Of a stretch of DNA of 64,000 nucleotides, positions 40,724 to 50,973 are shown one piece after another (position 1 is the stretch's first letter; each line of letters begins with the position of its first letter). The notes beneath the pieces are model-generated. The model did no database searches and was not told the origin of the DNA. It was given only the letters and a program-made list of their open reading frames with translations. The DNA is from Adlercreutzia sp. ZJ176 (GTDB taxonomy: Bacteria; Actinomycetota; Coriobacteriia; Coriobacteriales; Eggerthellaceae): positions 1-64,000 of the forward strand of contig NZ_JAAKEC010000011.1 of assembly GCF_011038975.1 (NCBI RefSeq). Direction: 5' to 3'. The translations under genes were made by a program, and so were the position numbers.

Positions 40724-42034
40724 ATGGAATCTCAGGAACTCAGCCTCTCAGGCGCATCGAGCGAAACCGAAGCCGACCGCGAGCCCCGCGTGCTCATCGT
40801 GCACGCCTCCGTGGGCTCGGGGCATCGCAGCGCCGCCAACGCCATCGCCCAAGCCATGGAACTCGTGCGCGATGACGCTGCGGAGGCCGCGGCGCTCGGC
40901 ATCGACGTCCCCGAGGACCTGAAGGTTGAGGTGCTCGACGTCCTCGACTTCGGGCGCATCGTGTTCAACGGCGATCGGACCGCCTCCATGTTCACGGGCT
41001 TCACGCGTCCCTACTACGACCTCACCTGGCGCTACACCCTCACCGGGCGGTTTTTGTGGGCAGGCGGCACCGCATGGGCGCGCATCATGTACCCGAAGTT
41101 CACCGAGCACGTGCGCAAGGTGCGCCCGCTCGCCGTCGTGTGCACGCACATCGTGGCCGCCAACGTGGCCGTGAGCGCGCGCATGATCACGGGCCAGTCC
41201 TTCCCCATCGTGTGCGTCCCCACCGACTACGAGGTGGAGGGGATGTGGCCGCACCTGCACGCCGACCTGTTCTGCGTGGCGAACGAGTACATGGCCGAGA
41301 CGCTGCGCCCGCGCCGCGTGCCCGAGGACCGCATCTTCATCTCGGGCATCCCCACGCGCCCGGCCTTCCGCCGCAGCTACGACCGCGCCCAGACGCGCGC
41401 GCAGTTCATGCTGCCGGATGACGCGCACGTGGTGCTCGCGCTCGCCGGCGCGAAGCTGCCGCGGCCCTACGTGCACTTCCGCGAGGCGCTCGACCAGCTC
41501 ATCCCCTACCTGCACACGTTCACGGGCATCCACCTCGTGATCGTGGCGGGAAGCGACGACGAGTACGCGCGCCACGCGCAGCGCCTCGTGGCCGACCACG
41601 GGCTCCCGAACGTCACGGTGCTCGGGTACGTGGAGGAGATGGCCGCGCTCATGGCCGCGAGCGACCTGGTCATCTGCAAGTCAGGCGGCCTCACGGTGAC
41701 CGAGTGCCTCTGCGCGGGCGTCCCCATGATCCTCATGGGGCGCGCCTACGGCCAGGAGAAGGCCAACGTGCGCATGCTCACCGCGGCGGGCGCGGCCCTG
41801 CACGCCACCACGGCGCGCGAGCTCGTGGACACGCTGCGGCACGTGAACGCCTACCCCGAGTCGACGCATGCGATGCTCGTCAACGCGTCGTTTCTGCGCA
41901 AGCCTGACGCGGCGCTCGACATCGCGCGCGCCACGTTCAAGCTCGCCGAGATGGAGCCCTCATCCGACGCGCGGCTGCGCAAGAAGCACTTCCTGCATTT
42001 CTACTGGGGGCGCAAGCCCGCCCACAACCGCTAG
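40724..42034 (+). CDS. MGDG synthase/MurG-like glycosyltransferase (GT28 family)
   Basis: About 436 residues. VLIVHASVGSGHRSAANAIA at the N-terminus is the MGDG synthase/UgtP acceptor-domain motif, followed by PLAVVCTHIVAANVAVSARM and CVPTDYEVEGMWPHLHADLF. The C-terminal donor half has VVLALAGAKLPRPYVHFREA, then SDLVICKSGGLTVTECLCAG, the GGxT(x)nE nucleotide-sugar site. It probably glycosylates diacylglycerol at the inner membrane face to make a membrane glycolipid or lipoteichoic anchor; lipid and sugar are inferred. Start at 40724 (see leaderless promoter). First of three plus-strand genes. Confidence 0.85.
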   Translation: MESQELSLSGASSETEADREPRVLIVHASVGSGHRSAANAIAQAMELVRDDAAEAAALGIDVPEDLKVEVLDVLDFGRIVFNGDRTASMFTGFTRPYYDLTWRYTLTGRFLWAGGTAWARIMYPKFTEHVRKVRPLAVVCTHIVAANVAVSARMITGQSFPIVCVPTDYEVEGMWPHLHADLFCVANEYMAETLRPRRVPEDRIFISGIPTRPAFRRSYDRAQTRAQFMLPDDAHVVLALAGAKLPRPYVHFREALDQLIPYLHTFTGIHLVIVAGSDDEYARHAQRLVADHGLPNVTVLGYVEEMAALMAASDLVICKSGGLTVTECLCAGVPMILMGRAYGQEKANVRMLTAAGAALHATTARELVDTLRHVNAYPESTHAMLVNASFLRKPDAALDIARATFKLAEMEPSSDARLRKKHFLHFYWGRKPAHNR

Positions 42035-42092
42035 CTGACCCGCGCCCGCGCAGACGCGACGCGCGGGCGCCATCGAAAGGAACAACCCGAAC

Positions 42093-43607
<1,515 letters not shown>

Positions 43608-43705
43608 CAATTGAGCGCTCTATTTTCCCCGCTCACCGCCGCATCGCGCGCCTTGCGACGCGGCGCGAGTATCGTGGAGCGCAACAGTTGGGGAAAGGAA
43701 CGTTC

Positions 43706-44140
43706 ATGAAGATTGCCATTGCCTGCGACGGGCTTGCCACCTCGTCGCACGCTGCTCGATGCGACAGCTTCATGTGCTATACCATCGAGCGGGGCATCAT
43801 CGTCGACTGCAGGAACCTGCCGAACAACGGCATCACGAGCCACGAGGGCGCGCGCCTCATCATCGACTTGGGCTTCGACGCCCTCATCACCTCGGGCATC
43901 GACATCGACATGGCCGACGAGCTGTGCGCCGCCGGCGTGGAGGTGGTCGCTGGCGCCACCGGCACCGCACGCGAGGTGGTCCAGTCCTACATCAGCCACA
44001 CGCTCATGGGAGCCGTGCCGTTCTGCCACATGGACGAGGACGAGGAGGCCGAGGAGGACATCGAGGCCGCCTTCGCCGCCCTCGAGGAGAAGATGCAGGC
44101 TGCAGACACCCCAGACGCCCAGGACTCCCCAGGCGCCTAG
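43706..44140 (+). CDS. NifX/NifB C-terminal-like (DUF dinitrogenase Fe-Mo cofactor) protein
   Basis: A 144-residue protein of the NifX/NafY/NifB-C superfamily. [20 protein letters not shown] is the typical opening of the ribonuclease H-like fold; [18 protein letters not shown] and [20 protein letters not shown] follow, and an acidic tail ([20 protein letters not shown]) replaces the usual ending. Small family members outside nitrogen fixers may carry or sense Fe-S or metal clusters; the real function is unknown. GGAAAGGA 7 bases before the start. Terminator follows at 44163. Confidence 0.8.
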   Translation: MKIAIACDGLATSSHAARCDSFMCYTIERGIIVDCRNLPNNGITSHEGARLIIDLGFDALITSGIDIDMADELCAAGVEVVAGATGTAREVVQSYISHTLMGAVPFCHMDEDEEAEEDIEAAFAALEEKMQAADTPDAQDSPGA

Positions 44141-44162
44141 TCAACGCGCAAGCACATGAAGC

Positions 44163-44203
44163 GGGAGGGCCCCGGTCCATGAGACCGGGGCCCTCCCCTT
44201 TTT
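44163..44203 (+). terminator. intrinsic terminator after NifX-like gene
   Basis: Perfect 15-bp stem GGGAGGGCCCCGGTC (44163-44177 with 44183-44197), 5-base loop, then CTTTTT. Confidence 0.93.
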
Positions 44204-44235
44204 CGAACGAGAGAACCGCCCTGCCGGCCGACGCG

Positions 44236-44269
44236 AAAAAAGGAGCCCCGACCCGAAGGCCGAGGCTCC
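44236..44269 (-). terminator. intrinsic terminator of the infC-rpmI-rplT operon
   Basis: On the minus strand GGAGCCTCGG pairs across a CTTCGGG tip with CGGGGCTCC, followed by TTTTTTCGCG. It lies 38 bp after the rplT stop. Confidence 0.88.
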
Positions 44270-44306
44270 CTTCCCTAAGTCTTCTCCGCCAGCAGCGGCG
44301 AGACGG

Positions 44307-44660
44307 CTACAGGGCCTTCTTCGCGACCTCGACGATCGCGGTGAAGGCGGCCGGGTCGTTCACGGCCATGTCGGCGAGCACCTTGCGGTCGAGCTCGACG
44401 CCGGCCTTCTTGAGGCCGTTCATGAACACGGAGTAGGACAGGCCGTTCAGGCGGGCAGCCGCGTTGATGCGGGTGATCCACAGGCGGCGGATGTCGCGCT
44501 TCTTGTTGCGGCGGTCGCGGTACATGTACTGGAGCGAGTGCTGGACCTGCTCTTTCGCGGCACGATAGGAACGGGATTTCGCGCCGTAGTAACCCTTGGC
44601 ACGATTAAGGACAGTACGACGCTTCTTGCGTGCGTGAACCGAGCGCTTTACACGAGGCAT
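44307..44660 (-). CDS. rplT: 50S ribosomal protein L20
   Basis: A 117-residue, strongly basic protein. [20 protein letters not shown] and [20 protein letters not shown] form the N-terminal rRNA-binding extension, and [20 protein letters not shown] starts the globular domain. L20 is essential for early 50S assembly and in several bacteria binds its own operon leader. Third gene of infC-rpmI-rplT. Confidence 0.98.
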   Translation of the reverse strand: MPRVKRSVHARKKRRTVLNRAKGYYGAKSRSYRAAKEQVQHSLQYMYRDRRNKKRDIRRLWITRINAAARLNGLSYSVFMNGLKKAGVELDRKVLADMAVNDPAAFTAIVEVAKKAL

Positions 44661-44681
44661 TCTTCAATCACTCCTTTTGAA

Positions 44682-44879
44682 CTAGCGAAGACCGAGGTTG
44701 CGAGCCACGACCTTGTTGTCGGCCTTGGCGAGTTCCGTCTCATGGCGGAAGTTACGCTTGCGCTTCTGGCTCTTCTTGGTCATGATGTGGCTCTTGTAGG
44801 CCTTGGCACGCATGATCTTGCCGGAGCCGGTGACGCGGAAACGCTTGGCGGTGCCGCGATGAGTCTTCATCTTGGGCAT
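44682..44879 (-). CDS. rpmI: 50S ribosomal protein L35
   Basis: A 65-residue basic protein starting [20 protein letters not shown] and ending VVARNLGLR, the normal size. The frame is open upstream into infC; the true start is ATG 44879, right after the infC stop. Confidence 0.97.
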   Translation of the reverse strand: MPKMKTHRGTAKRFRVTGSGKIMRAKAYKSHIMTKKSQKRKRNFRHETELAKADNKVVARNLGLR

Positions 44880-44880
44880 G

Positions 44881-45444
44881 TTATTCGTCCTTCCCTTCTT
44901 GCTTTTCGTTTTCCTTCTTCTTCCTTGCCGCAGCGGGCAGAGGAGCGATGAGCATGTGCATGTTGCGGCCCTCCATCTTGGGCTGGTTCTCGATGACCGC
45001 AACGTCCTTGAGATCGTCAGCCAGGCGCTCCAGGATGGAAAGACCCTGCTCCGGGTGCGCCATCTCGCGCCCGCGGAACATGATGGTGATCTTCACCTTG
45101 TTGCCGGCGTCGAGGAAACGAAGCACGTGCTTCTTCTTGGTGGTGTAGTCCCCCACGTCGATCTTCGGGCGGAACTTCATTTCCTTGATCTCGATCTTGG
45201 TTTGGTTCTTGCGCGCTTGCTTGGCCTTGATGGCTTGATCGTACTTGAACTTGCCGTAGTCCATGATGCGACACACCGGCGGCTCGGCGTTGGGTGCGAT
45301 CTCCACCAGGTCAAGTCCGGCGCTCTCAGCGATGCGCAGGGCCTGGGACGTGGGGTAGACGCCCATCTGGTTCCCGTCGAAGTCGATCAGACGGCACTCA
45401 CGCACGGTGATCTCGTCGTTGAGCCGGGGCTCTTGAGCAGCTAT
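44881..45444 (-). CDS. infC: translation initiation factor IF-3, probable AUA start
   Basis: About 187 residues. [20 protein letters not shown] starts the N domain; the linker has [20 protein letters not shown]; the C domain follows, ending with a Lys/Glu-rich tail ([17 protein letters not shown]). The only good Shine-Dalgarno sequence, AAGGAGG at 45453-45459, lies 8 bases upstream of ATA (45444-45442), and the protein would begin [14 protein letters not shown] at 45453 overlaps that site and earlier GTGs lack any. A non-AUG start of the AUU/AUC/AUA class is the known means by which IF-3 represses its own synthesis. First gene of the operon. Confidence 0.9.
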   Translation of the reverse strand: MAAQEPRLNDEITVRECRLIDFDGNQMGVYPTSQALRIAESAGLDLVEIAPNAEPPVCRIMDYGKFKYDQAIKAKQARKNQTKIEIKEMKFRPKIDVGDYTTKKKHVLRFLDAGNKVKITIMFRGREMAHPEQGLSILERLADDLKDVAVIENQPKMEGRNMHMLIAPLPAAARKKKENEKQEGKDE

Positions 45445-45607
45445 CGCGCTCACCTCCTTCTGTGCACGTGCACATAAAAGAACCCGCAGGCGCGATGCGT
45501 GCGGGTCGTCGTGATGCTGCCACGCGAGGTGGCTGGTATTCGAACGACCCATCAGCTGCGATCAGCGCCGAAACAGGTGGAGGGAATTCCCTCTCTTGAT
45601 TAAACAG
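45445..45607 (-). promoter_or_regulatory. infC operon leader with attenuator
   Basis: A roughly 160-base untranslated leader. It contains the palindrome GAGGGAATTCCCTC, a GCCAC-CTCGC-GTGGC hairpin (about 45518-45532) and a terminator-type hairpin ACCCGCA / TGCGGGT (45500-45506 with 45482-45488), followed by TTCTTTTATG, 30 bases before the ribosome site. The order fits an attenuator controlled by L20 or IF-3 as known for infC operons elsewhere; the regulator is inference. Confidence 0.6.
45472..45506 (-). terminator. attenuator hairpin in infC leader
   Basis: Seven to eight base-pair stem with an 11-base loop and TTCTTTT on its 3' side. It sits inside the leader, so read-through must be regulated for infC to be made. 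Confidence 0.55.
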
Positions 45608-45614
45608 CCTGAAC

Positions 45615-45643
45615 AGTATAGCGCGCAGCTGATGGATACGCAA
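45615..45643 (-). promoter_or_regulatory. promoter of infC-rpmI-rplT
   Basis: On the minus strand TTGCGT (45643-45638), 17-bp spacer, TATACT (45620-45615). Start point near 45608. The spacer contains CGCAGCTGATGG, an exact inverted copy of CCATCAGCTGCG at 45549-45560 in the leader. Confidence 0.75.
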
Positions 45644-45679
45644 GGGCGAATCTCGTCCTTTTCTTCGGCGCTCACCTAT

Positions 45680-45806
45680 GCCGGCAAGGCGCCGCCGGCG
45701 CGCGGCGGCGCCGGCGAGCCAGGCGGAGCCGCCAGCGAGCCGCCAGCGAGCCAGGCGAGGCAAACGGAGCCGCCAGCGAGCCGCCGCCAGCGAGCCAGGC
45801 GGAGCC
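45680..45806 (+). repeat. CCAGCGAGCC-type short tandem repeats
   Basis: At least five copies of GCCAGCGAGCC with variable AGGCGGAGCC spacers fill the gap between infC and the next gene. No gene is seen. Confidence 0.65.
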
Positions 45807-45807
45807 G

Positions 45808-46953
45808 CTAGGCGTTCACGTAGACGTAGATGGTTCGAATGGTGTCGGCGAGGTTGCCCGTAGCGTTGGCCATGGCGTAGTCGTACGAGAGCACGGCCGA
45901 CCAGGCGTGCGGCGCGCCGTCGATGTCCACCTCGCCGGAGAACGAGCAGTACTCCTTGGTGAGCGTGGTGCCGTCGCTCGCGTAGGTGGAGTACGCCGTC
46001 TTGTCCTCGGGCAGCACCACCGCGCCGTCGGGCACCTGGACGCCCGCCTCGGCGAGCGTCTTCTCGATGATGTGCTCGTTGCGCACGGCGTCGGAGAAGC
46101 TCAGCGAGCCGTAGCCGAGCGACGACGTGGCCGCCGAGTAGCCGGCCTGCACCACCCTGCCCTCCTCGTTGAGGCCCAGGTACACCGTCGGCGTGCCCGA
46201 GCGCGTGTCGGCGGGCTCGGCGGTGAGCGCGATGCGCACGTCCTGCTTCACGGGGTTGCCCTCCTCGTTCACCTCGCGCGTGCTCGACACCTGCGCGCCG
46301 TGCTGCAGGCGCTCGATCGCCTCGTCCTGCGTGAGGCCGAGCAGCGCGGTGAGGTCGGGGACGGTGGTCTTCTTCGCCGTGGCGGTGGAGGCGTCCTTCG
46401 CCGCGGCGTCGCCGTCGATGGCGCTCACCTCCTGCGTGACGTTCTGCGCCTGCTGGGAGGCCGTGGTCTGCACCGCCTGGAGGAGCTGCCAGGCGAGCAC
46501 GCCGCCGACCGCGAGCAGGATGACGAACACGACGATCACGCCGATGAGGATGCGGCGCATGCGCTTCGACTTGCGCAGGTACTCGGGGATCGGCTCGGGC
46601 GCAAGCGCGTCGGGGAGGGGCAGCTCCGGGTCGTCGAACGCGCTCGGGACGGCCGCGGGCTCGGCGGCAGGCCGCGCATGGCGCGCGTGCTTGCCCGCGT
46701 GCCGCGGGGCGGGCGCGGGCTCGGCGGCTTCGACGGGGCCCGCGAAAGCGGCGGAGCCGGCGGGATCGGCGCCTGCGAAGTCGCCTGCTAAGTCGGCGTC
46801 GCCTTGCGGCTCAGGGGTGTCAAACGGGTCGGTGGGTACCGTGCCGTCGAAGTACTCGTCGGCTTCGACGGGCGAGAAGGCCCTCGTCAGACCGATGGCG
46901 TTGCCCTCGCCGTCGTCGAAGAGGTCATGGCTTTCATGGTGGCGTCGCGGCAT
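45808..46953 (-). CDS. bitopic membrane protein with PASTA-like segment
   Basis: A 381-residue protein of unknown function. The N-terminal 130 residues are acidic, then Ala/Pro/Glu/His-rich and probably disordered (AEPAPAPRHAGKHARHARPA). A single membrane segment near residue 140 (ILIGVIVVFVILLAVGGVLAW) has basic residues before it, so the C-terminus is outside. The outer part has KKTTVPDLTALLGLTQDEAI, similar to the start of a PASTA repeat (VPDLxGLTxDEA), and a long beta-rich domain (AYSTYASDGTTLTKEYCSFS). It could sense the cell wall; no kinase domain is present. Confidence 0.6.
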   Translation of the reverse strand: MPRRHHESHDLFDDGEGNAIGLTRAFSPVEADEYFDGTVPTDPFDTPEPQGDADLAGDFAGADPAGSAAFAGPVEAAEPAPAPRHAGKHARHARPAAEPAAVPSAFDDPELPLPDALAPEPIPEYLRKSKRMRRILIGVIVVFVILLAVGGVLAWQLLQAVQTTASQQAQNVTQEVSAIDGDAAAKDASTATAKKTTVPDLTALLGLTQDEAIERLQHGAQVSSTREVNEEGNPVKQDVRIALTAEPADTRSGTPTVYLGLNEEGRVVQAGYSAATSSLGYGSLSFSDAVRNEHIIEKTLAEAGVQVPDGAVVLPEDKTAYSTYASDGTTLTKEYCSFSGEVDIDGAPHAWSAVLSYDYAMANATGNLADTIRTIYVYVNA

Positions 46954-47003
46954 GCGGCATCTCCTATCTCGTGCGGTGCGAAAAGCGAAGGCCCGGCGCG
47001 CGG

Positions 47004-47426
47004 CTAGACCAGAAGGTTCCAGAGGGCGAAGGCCGCGAGGGCGAGCACGGCGAGCGCGATGACGGCCTTCTGCGCCGCGGGCATCTTCGAGCCCTCGATG
47101 TCCTCGAGCGTGGTGGCGCGGTAGCCGTCCTCGCGCGCGGCGGGCGCGGGGGCGGGCTCGGGGGCGGACGCGCTCGCGGGCTCGGGAGCCGGCGTGGCGG
47201 AATCGGGCGCAGGGGCGGGCTCGGGAGCCGGCGCGGCCGCAGGCGCAGGCTCAGGTTCGGGTTCGGGCTCAGCCGCAGCGGCGCGGGCGGGCTGCGCCTG
47301 CGTCCGCGGATCGGCTGCCCGCGCGTGCACGACCTGCGTGCGCGTGGGCGCGGCGCCCGCCTGGATCACCACGTCATCGTCGTCAGGCGTCACCGTGATA
47401 TGCGAAAAGGACGGCTTCTCTGCCAT
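47004..47426 (-). CDS. small tail-anchored protein with Pro/Ala/Glu linker
   Basis: About 140 residues. A short folded-looking start (KPSFSHITVTPDDDDVVIQA) is followed by a long run of alternating Glu/Pro/Ala (about residues 50-105), and then one C-terminal membrane helix (AVIALAVLALAAFALWNLLV) at the very end. I place the start at 47426, with GAGGAAG upstream; an ATG at 47459 overlaps a TATAAT that is more likely the promoter -10 (47457-47462, minus). Function unknown. Confidence 0.6.
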   Translation of the reverse strand: MAEKPSFSHITVTPDDDDVVIQAGAAPTRTQVVHARAADPRTQAQPARAAAAEPEPEPEPAPAAAPAPEPAPAPDSATPAPEPASASAPEPAPAPAAREDGYRATTLEDIEGSKMPAAQKAVIALAVLALAAFALWNLLV

Positions 47427-47486
47427 GGGCGGCTTCTTCCTCTCAAGCGTTTCTGCCATTATAGCCTGAAACGCACGCGTGGCGGG

Positions 47487-50400
47487 CTACTCCCCCAGCA
47501 CCTCCACGATGTCGAAGCCCTCGCGCGAGCGCTCGAGCACCTCCCGGTTGCCCACGGCGCAGACCAGGCGCTGCTGCGCGGCGCGCATGACGGCCTGCCC
47601 GAGCGCGCGCACGTCCGCGGGTGCGGCGGCGAGCACCTCAGCGCGCACGCGCGCCCGGTCGGCAGGCGTGTACTTCGCCAGGAACATGCCGTCCTGCCGG
47701 CGCACGAGCTCACGCGCCTTCAAGGGCGCGTCGAGGCTGGCCACCGTGCTCACCACGTACCCCGCCATCTCGGCTTCCGTCGGCTCGAAGGCGGCCAGCC
47801 ACGCGCCGGCGCCGGCGAAACGCTCGATCGTCTCGTCGACGCGCGGGTCGCGGAACGAGTAGAAGCGCATCGAGCCGGGGCGCGTCATCTGGAAGCCCGC
47901 GCCGTACGCGCCGCCCTTCACGCGCACCTCGTTCCACAGGTAGTCGTACGACAGCGCGCGCGAGGCGAGCAGCCACGTGCCGGAATAGGACTCCTCAAGC
48001 AGGCGGCGATCGTACCCCATGGCCGTGAACGTCACGTCGGTGGGCACCGCGAACGCCTCGTGCCGATCACGCGGCCTCGGCACCTCGAGCGCGCGGGCCG
48101 CAGGCGCAGGCGCGGCCTCCAGCGCGCCGCCACCCGCAGGCACGTCCTCTGACACGTCGCCACCACCGCTCGCAGGCGCGGCCTCCAGCGCGCCGCCACC
48201 CGCAGGCGCATCGCCACCCGCAAGCACGGCCTCCGGCGCGTCGCCGTCACCTGCAAGCGCGCCTGCTCCGCCCGCGCCCCGCGAGGCGCCGGCGGCCCGG
48301 TAGCGGCGCAGGTCCTCGTCGGTCCCCGTGAACGACAGCAGGCAGCCCTCGCCGGCCACGAGGCGGCGCGCCAGCTCGCGCAGCTTCAGCTCGAGCGCGC
48401 CGACGCGCTCGTCGAAGTGGTCGAGCAGGTCCTTCAAGAACAGGTAGAAGTCCATGCCGCCGAGCTGCTCGCGCACGAGCGCCGCAGGCAGGTAGTACGA
48501 CGCCACGCGCGCCATGGCCACGCTGTGCCCCGCCGACGCGAAGCCCTGCTCCATGCCCACGCGCTTCTGCGTGAGGATGTCGCGGATCTTCTCGTGATCG
48601 CTGAAATCCGTCTCGCGCAGGACCTCGTCGGTGATGAGCGCCATGTGCTCGACGTTCTCCGCCAGAGCCGACGAGCTCGCCACGAACTTCGGCATGAACG
48701 CGTCGCGGTCGCGCGCGTCCTCGTGCACCTCGGCGAAGAAGCTCAAGTTCCCCAGCTTGCTCTGGGCCAGCGTGTCGATCTCGGCGGCGGTGTGCTCCCG
48801 CGTGCCGAGCCGCCCGAGCACCATGGCGAGCACCGTGGCGTAGGGCAGCTCCTCGAACGTGAGGCAGCCCAGGTCGAAGTAGCGGTAGGCGTACGCGATG
48901 CCGTGCGTGTGGACGTCGTGGCGCAGGCACGCGTCCGGCGCGCCCTCCTCCAGGTAGAACGCTCCCTCGGACGGCGCCTCGCCGATGTCGGCCACGGACA
49001 GCTGCGGGAGCTTCGCCACGTCCTCGGGGGCGTCGGGCGCCTCCTGCGCGGCGCGCAGGGCGGCCACCTCGCACTCGACGGCGGCGAAGTCGTCGGGCCC
49101 GAAGCCCGCGGCGATGCGCGCGAGGCGCTCGCGGGCATCCGCCTCCTCGTCGCGCTCGCACGGCACGAGCTCCACCTCCGCGAAGTGCGCGTTCTCCAGC
49201 ACGAGCTCGCGCAGGAGCCGCTCGAAGTAGCCCTCGGCGATCTTCGCGCGCAGGCTGGCGAAGGCGCGCTCGTAGCTCAGATACGCCGTGGCCAGGCCGT
49301 CGTCGTAGAGCCAGCCCGCCATGCTCGACATGGCGAGCACCACGCCGTCGGCGTAGCCGAAGTTGCGCTCGCGCATCACGAACTCGGCGTGCGAGAGCGC
49401 CGCCTCGATGAGCGCGTGGTCGAGCGCGCCGTCAGCCAGCGCCCGCGCGCGCTGCTCGACGCAGGCGCGGAACCGCGCGGCCGCCTCGGGGCGCACACCT
49501 TTGAGCTGGATCACGGCGAAGGGCTGCAGCACCCCGTCGGCGAGGTACGCCACCGCGTCGGCCGCGATCCCCGCATCGAGCAGCGCGCGCTTCAGGGGCG
49601 CCTCGTTCGAGCCCATGACGGCGTCGAGCAGGATGTCGACCGCGATCATGCGCTCGCGGTCGGACGCGCGCCCAGCCACGTACCCGAGCGCCATGCCGGC
49701 GTTCTCGGGGGCCGTGGGCATGAGCTTGCGCACGCCCGTGCTCACCACCGGCGCCTGCTCCTCGAGCGGGTTGGCGCGCAGCGCGCCGCGCTCCTCGGCG
49801 GCGAGCGGGGAAAGGTACTCCTCGTCGATGAAGGCGAGGAACGCCTCGAGGTCGAGGTCGCCGTAGAGCATGAGGTAGCTGTTGTCGGGGCGGTAGTGGC
49901 GGCGGTGGCTGTCGAGGAACGCCTCGTAGGTGAGCTCGGGGATGGCGCGCGGCGTGCCGCCCGACTCGAAGCGGTAGGTGGTGTCGGGGAAGAGCTCCGC
50001 CGAGAGCGCGTCGTAGAGCACCGAGTCGGGGTCGGACAGGGCGCCCTTCATCTCGTTGTACACCACGCCGTTGTAGGAGAGCTCCCCGTCGGCAGCCTCG
50101 AGGTGCCAGCCCTCCTGCTCGAAGATGGCGCGCTTCTCGTAGATGGCGGGGTAGAACACCGCGTCGAGGTACACGTCCATGAGGTTCATCAGGTCGCGCT
50201 CGTTGGTGGAGGCCACCGGGTACATCGTCTTGTCGGGGAAGGTCATGGCGTTCAGAAACGTCTGCATCGAGCTCTTGAGCAGGTTGACGAAGGGCTCCTT
50301 CACGGGGAACTTGCGCGACCCGCACAGCACCGAGTGCTCGAGGATGTGAAACACGCCCGTGTCGTCGGCCGCGGGCGTCTTGAAGCTGATGGAGAACGCC

Positions 50401-50549
50401 TTGTTCGCATCGTCATTGCGCAGGTAGAGCAGCTGCGCGCCGCTGGCGGCGTGGCGCATGACGTAGGCGGCGCCCTCGATCTCGGGCAGCTCGTCGGCTG
50501 ACGTGACGGCGAAGCCGTGCCGAACGGCAACGGAAAAGACATCGTTCAT
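47487..50549 (-). CDS. M16C insulinase-type metalloprotease (PreP/Hyp-like)
   Basis: A 1020-residue zinc peptidase. The inverted zinc motif HILEH near residue 68 is followed by the third ligand Glu about 75 residues later in AIFEQEGWHLEAADGELSYN. The four homologous domains of the family are recognisable, including RKFPVKEPFVNLLKSSMQTF and NAMTFPDKTMYPVASTNERD. Family members degrade peptides inside a closed chamber. Between about residues 770 and 835 there is a low-complexity insert of repeated GGGALEAAPA-like units, absent from the family as I know it and probably a surface loop. No signal peptide, so cytoplasmic. Confidence 0.92.
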   Translation of the reverse strand: MNDVFSVAVRHGFAVTSADELPEIEGAAYVMRHAASGAQLLYLRNDDANKAFSISFKTPAADDTGVFHILEHSVLCGSRKFPVKEPFVNLLKSSMQTFLNAMTFPDKTMYPVASTNERDLMNLMDVYLDAVFYPAIYEKRAIFEQEGWHLEAADGELSYNGVVYNEMKGALSDPDSVLYDALSAELFPDTTYRFESGGTPRAIPELTYEAFLDSHRRHYRPDNSYLMLYGDLDLEAFLAFIDEEYLSPLAAEERGALRANPLEEQAPVVSTGVRKLMPTAPENAGMALGYVAGRASDRERMIAVDILLDAVMGSNEAPLKRALLDAGIAADAVAYLADGVLQPFAVIQLKGVRPEAAARFRACVEQRARALADGALDHALIEAALSHAEFVMRERNFGYADGVVLAMSSMAGWLYDDGLATAYLSYERAFASLRAKIAEGYFERLLRELVLENAHFAEVELVPCERDEEADARERLARIAAGFGPDDFAAVECEVAALRAAQEAPDAPEDVAKLPQLSVADIGEAPSEGAFYLEEGAPDACLRHDVHTHGIAYAYRYFDLGCLTFEELPYATVLAMVLGRLGTREHTAAEIDTLAQSKLGNLSFFAEVHEDARDRDAFMPKFVASSSALAENVEHMALITDEVLRETDFSDHEKIRDILTQKRVGMEQGFASAGHSVAMARVASYYLPAALVREQLGGMDFYLFLKDLLDHFDERVGALELKLRELARRLVAGEGCLLSFTGTDEDLRRYRAAGASRGAGGAGALAGDGDAPEAVLAGGDAPAGGGALEAAPASGGGDVSEDVPAGGGALEAAPAPAARALEVPRPRDRHEAFAVPTDVTFTAMGYDRRLLEESYSGTWLLASRALSYDYLWNEVRVKGGAYGAGFQMTRPGSMRFYSFRDPRVDETIERFAGAGAWLAAFEPTEAEMAGYVVSTVASLDAPLKARELVRRQDGMFLAKYTPADRARVRAEVLAAAPADVRALGQAVMRAAQQRLVCAVGNREVLERSREGFDIVEVLGE

Positions 50550-50810
50550 AGTGGCCCAAGCCTTTCAGCTCATCAGGATTATCGCATGACAAGCGCGACG
50601 CCCATCGTCATCGCGCGCTGGTTTCCGCTCCATTCTACCTGCATTTCAGCCCGCGCGTATGCGCGGCTGGCCCCGCTGCCAACTTTCCTCACATGGCGCC
50701 AAGCGGCAACGCGCCAAGCAGCAACGCGCCGAAGGCCCAACCACCCTGCCGTGATGCCGCTCGCCCCCCCTTCGTCCCGCCCGCAGTCAACTCGACACCT
50801 TTTCGCTGGA

Positions 50811-50973
50811 CAAAGTGCGAGAAACGCACAATCTGATACCGCACAGTGGCCTCAAATCAGTTAAAAATAAACCTGAGCTAACGCCGATCAGGCATTTCGC
50901 GAAGGCATTCCGCCATCTCAACGCGCCCGCTCCCTTAATATCGGTATCAGATCGTGCGTTTCTCGCACCTTTG
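50811..50973. mobile_element. 163-bp MITE-like element with 31-bp terminal inverted repeats
   Basis: The left end, starting CAAAGTGCGAGAAACGCAC and ending ATCTGATACCG, is matched by the reverse complement of the right end (50942-50973) with one gap and one mismatch. Each end contains its own short palindrome GTGCG-AGAAA-CGCAC. The interior is AT-richer than the region and carries no gene. No clear target-site duplication; a 14-bp direct repeat begins in the right end. A non-autonomous transposon or a paired regulatory hairpin are both possible. Confidence 0.65.

Noticed and set aside
45445-45552. Longer infC starting at ATG 45552 or at GTG 45453
   Set aside because: The added residues run through the attenuator hairpin and lack IF-3 similarity; GTG 45453 lies inside the Shine-Dalgarno sequence.
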